Part shown: positions 63,572 through 64,000 of the stretch, one piece after another | How the letters are laid out: the number at the start of each line of letters is the position of its first letter | How positions within the stretch are numbered: the first letter of the stretch is position 1 | NCBI GenBank assembly: GCA_021151825.1 | Contig: JAGKWQ010000012.1 | Coordinates: 1-64,000, forward strand | Direction: 5' to 3' | Source of the DNA: Cellvibrionaceae bacterium | GTDB lineage: Bacteria; Pseudomonadota; Gammaproteobacteria; Pseudomonadales; Cellvibrionaceae | Length of the DNA: 64,000 nucleotides | The notes under the pieces: generated by a model | What the model saw: only the letters and a program-made list of their open reading frames with translations | Told to the model about the DNA's origin: nothing | The model's database searches: none | Made by a program: the position numbers and the translations under genes

Positions 63572-64000
63572 CGTAAAACACCTCTAACACACATTGATTT
63601 TGAGTATAAAAAATTAATATCTATATTTTTTAGCTATTAAAAACAAAACGATTTTCCAATAGCTGCTGAGACAAGCCTCAAAGCAGTACCATCCATAGGT
63701 GACCGTAGTCCAAAATGAGTCGTGTAGTATTGCTTCTGGAGCGAAGCTATTTGCGTGGTATTGATTATTGTTTTTTTAAATGACTGCGCTGTCAGGTGCG
63801 CGCTTAAATAAACTTTAACGACAAAGCCTTTAAATGCCAAGCGAATTTGCGATAACCAGTTCAAATTATATACCGAACGGCTTTTTAAGAAGATCTGCCA
63901 ACTCCGTCGGGTGGAAATAGGCGACCTATAGAAAAAATGGTGATAAGGCGTTTTCACGAGAGGGTAGAAAGGAAACAGGAAAGTAACAACTACTAGCGGC
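63572..64000. promoter_or_regulatory. Region upstream of the pilin operon
   Basis: 429 bp up to the window edge. An open frame exists on the minus strand but its composition is not protein-like. The region probably contains the pilin operon promoter; I see no clear boxes. Confidence 0.4.

Noticed and set aside
63637..63957. 106-codon open frame on the minus strand at the window end
   Set aside because: GTG start with no ribosome site, biased composition and no recognisable domain; lies in the upstream region of pilE.

Overview
The window looks like a chromosomal segment of a Cellvibrio-like gammaproteobacterium that degrades polysaccharides. This is inferred from gene content only: a secreted GH81 beta-1,3-glucanase with long poly-serine linkers and two carbohydrate-binding modules, an LpxO-type lipid A hydroxylase, type IV pili, a second-type chemotaxis cluster and many c-di-GMP proteins. 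Gene density is high. I found no rRNA, tRNA, CRISPR array, prophage or insertion sequence. Several short palindromic or tandem dispersed repeats lie between genes.

Left part (0.2-16 kb): a formamidase gene; a cassette of a secreted phospholipase C/P1-nuclease-like protein, a parvulin-type foldase and a small anchored helical protein; the urea/short-amide ABC transporter urtABCDE (minus strand); a parDE toxin-antitoxin pair; and a two-component system. The kinase of that system is fused to an NCS1 permease-like membrane domain and a cysteine-rich segment, and its partner is a LuxR-type regulator. Formamidase, Urt transporter and permease-kinase together suggest sensing and use of amide or urea nitrogen. 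No urease genes are in view.

Middle part (16-37 kb): lpxO, the GH81 glucanase, a PEP-CTERM-like protein, a CPBP protease, thiopurine methyltransferase, glutathione peroxidase, a DUF1080 protein and assorted secreted proteins. Then comes a nitrate-type ABC transporter (nrtABC-like) behind a possible sigma-54/NtrC-type promoter, an acetolactate-synthase-like TPP enzyme, and a REC-REC-PAS-GGDEF-EAL protein.

Right-middle part (37-47 kb, all minus): a YfiR-sensor hybrid kinase, a TonB-dependent receptor and two diverged citrate-synthase-like proteins that seem to lack complementary catalytic residues. They are followed by a secreted helical protein with a beta-sandwich-like N-terminus next to a degenerate polysaccharide-deacetylase-like protein.

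Right part (47-63.6 kb, all minus): a chemotaxis operon in the order MCP-cheY-STAS-cheA-cheW-MCP-MCP-cheR-cheD-cheB-(REC-EAL). Its gene order resembles Pseudomonas aeruginosa che cluster II. Upstream lies a minor-pilin operon (pilE-fimT-pilV-pilW-pilX-like) whose last gene encodes a 775-residue prepilin-like protein with a long Gly/Thr/Val-rich repetitive body. The most interesting leads are that giant pilin, the CheA with MshEN-like repeats, the split-looking citrate synthase pair, and the phospholipase/foldase cassette.
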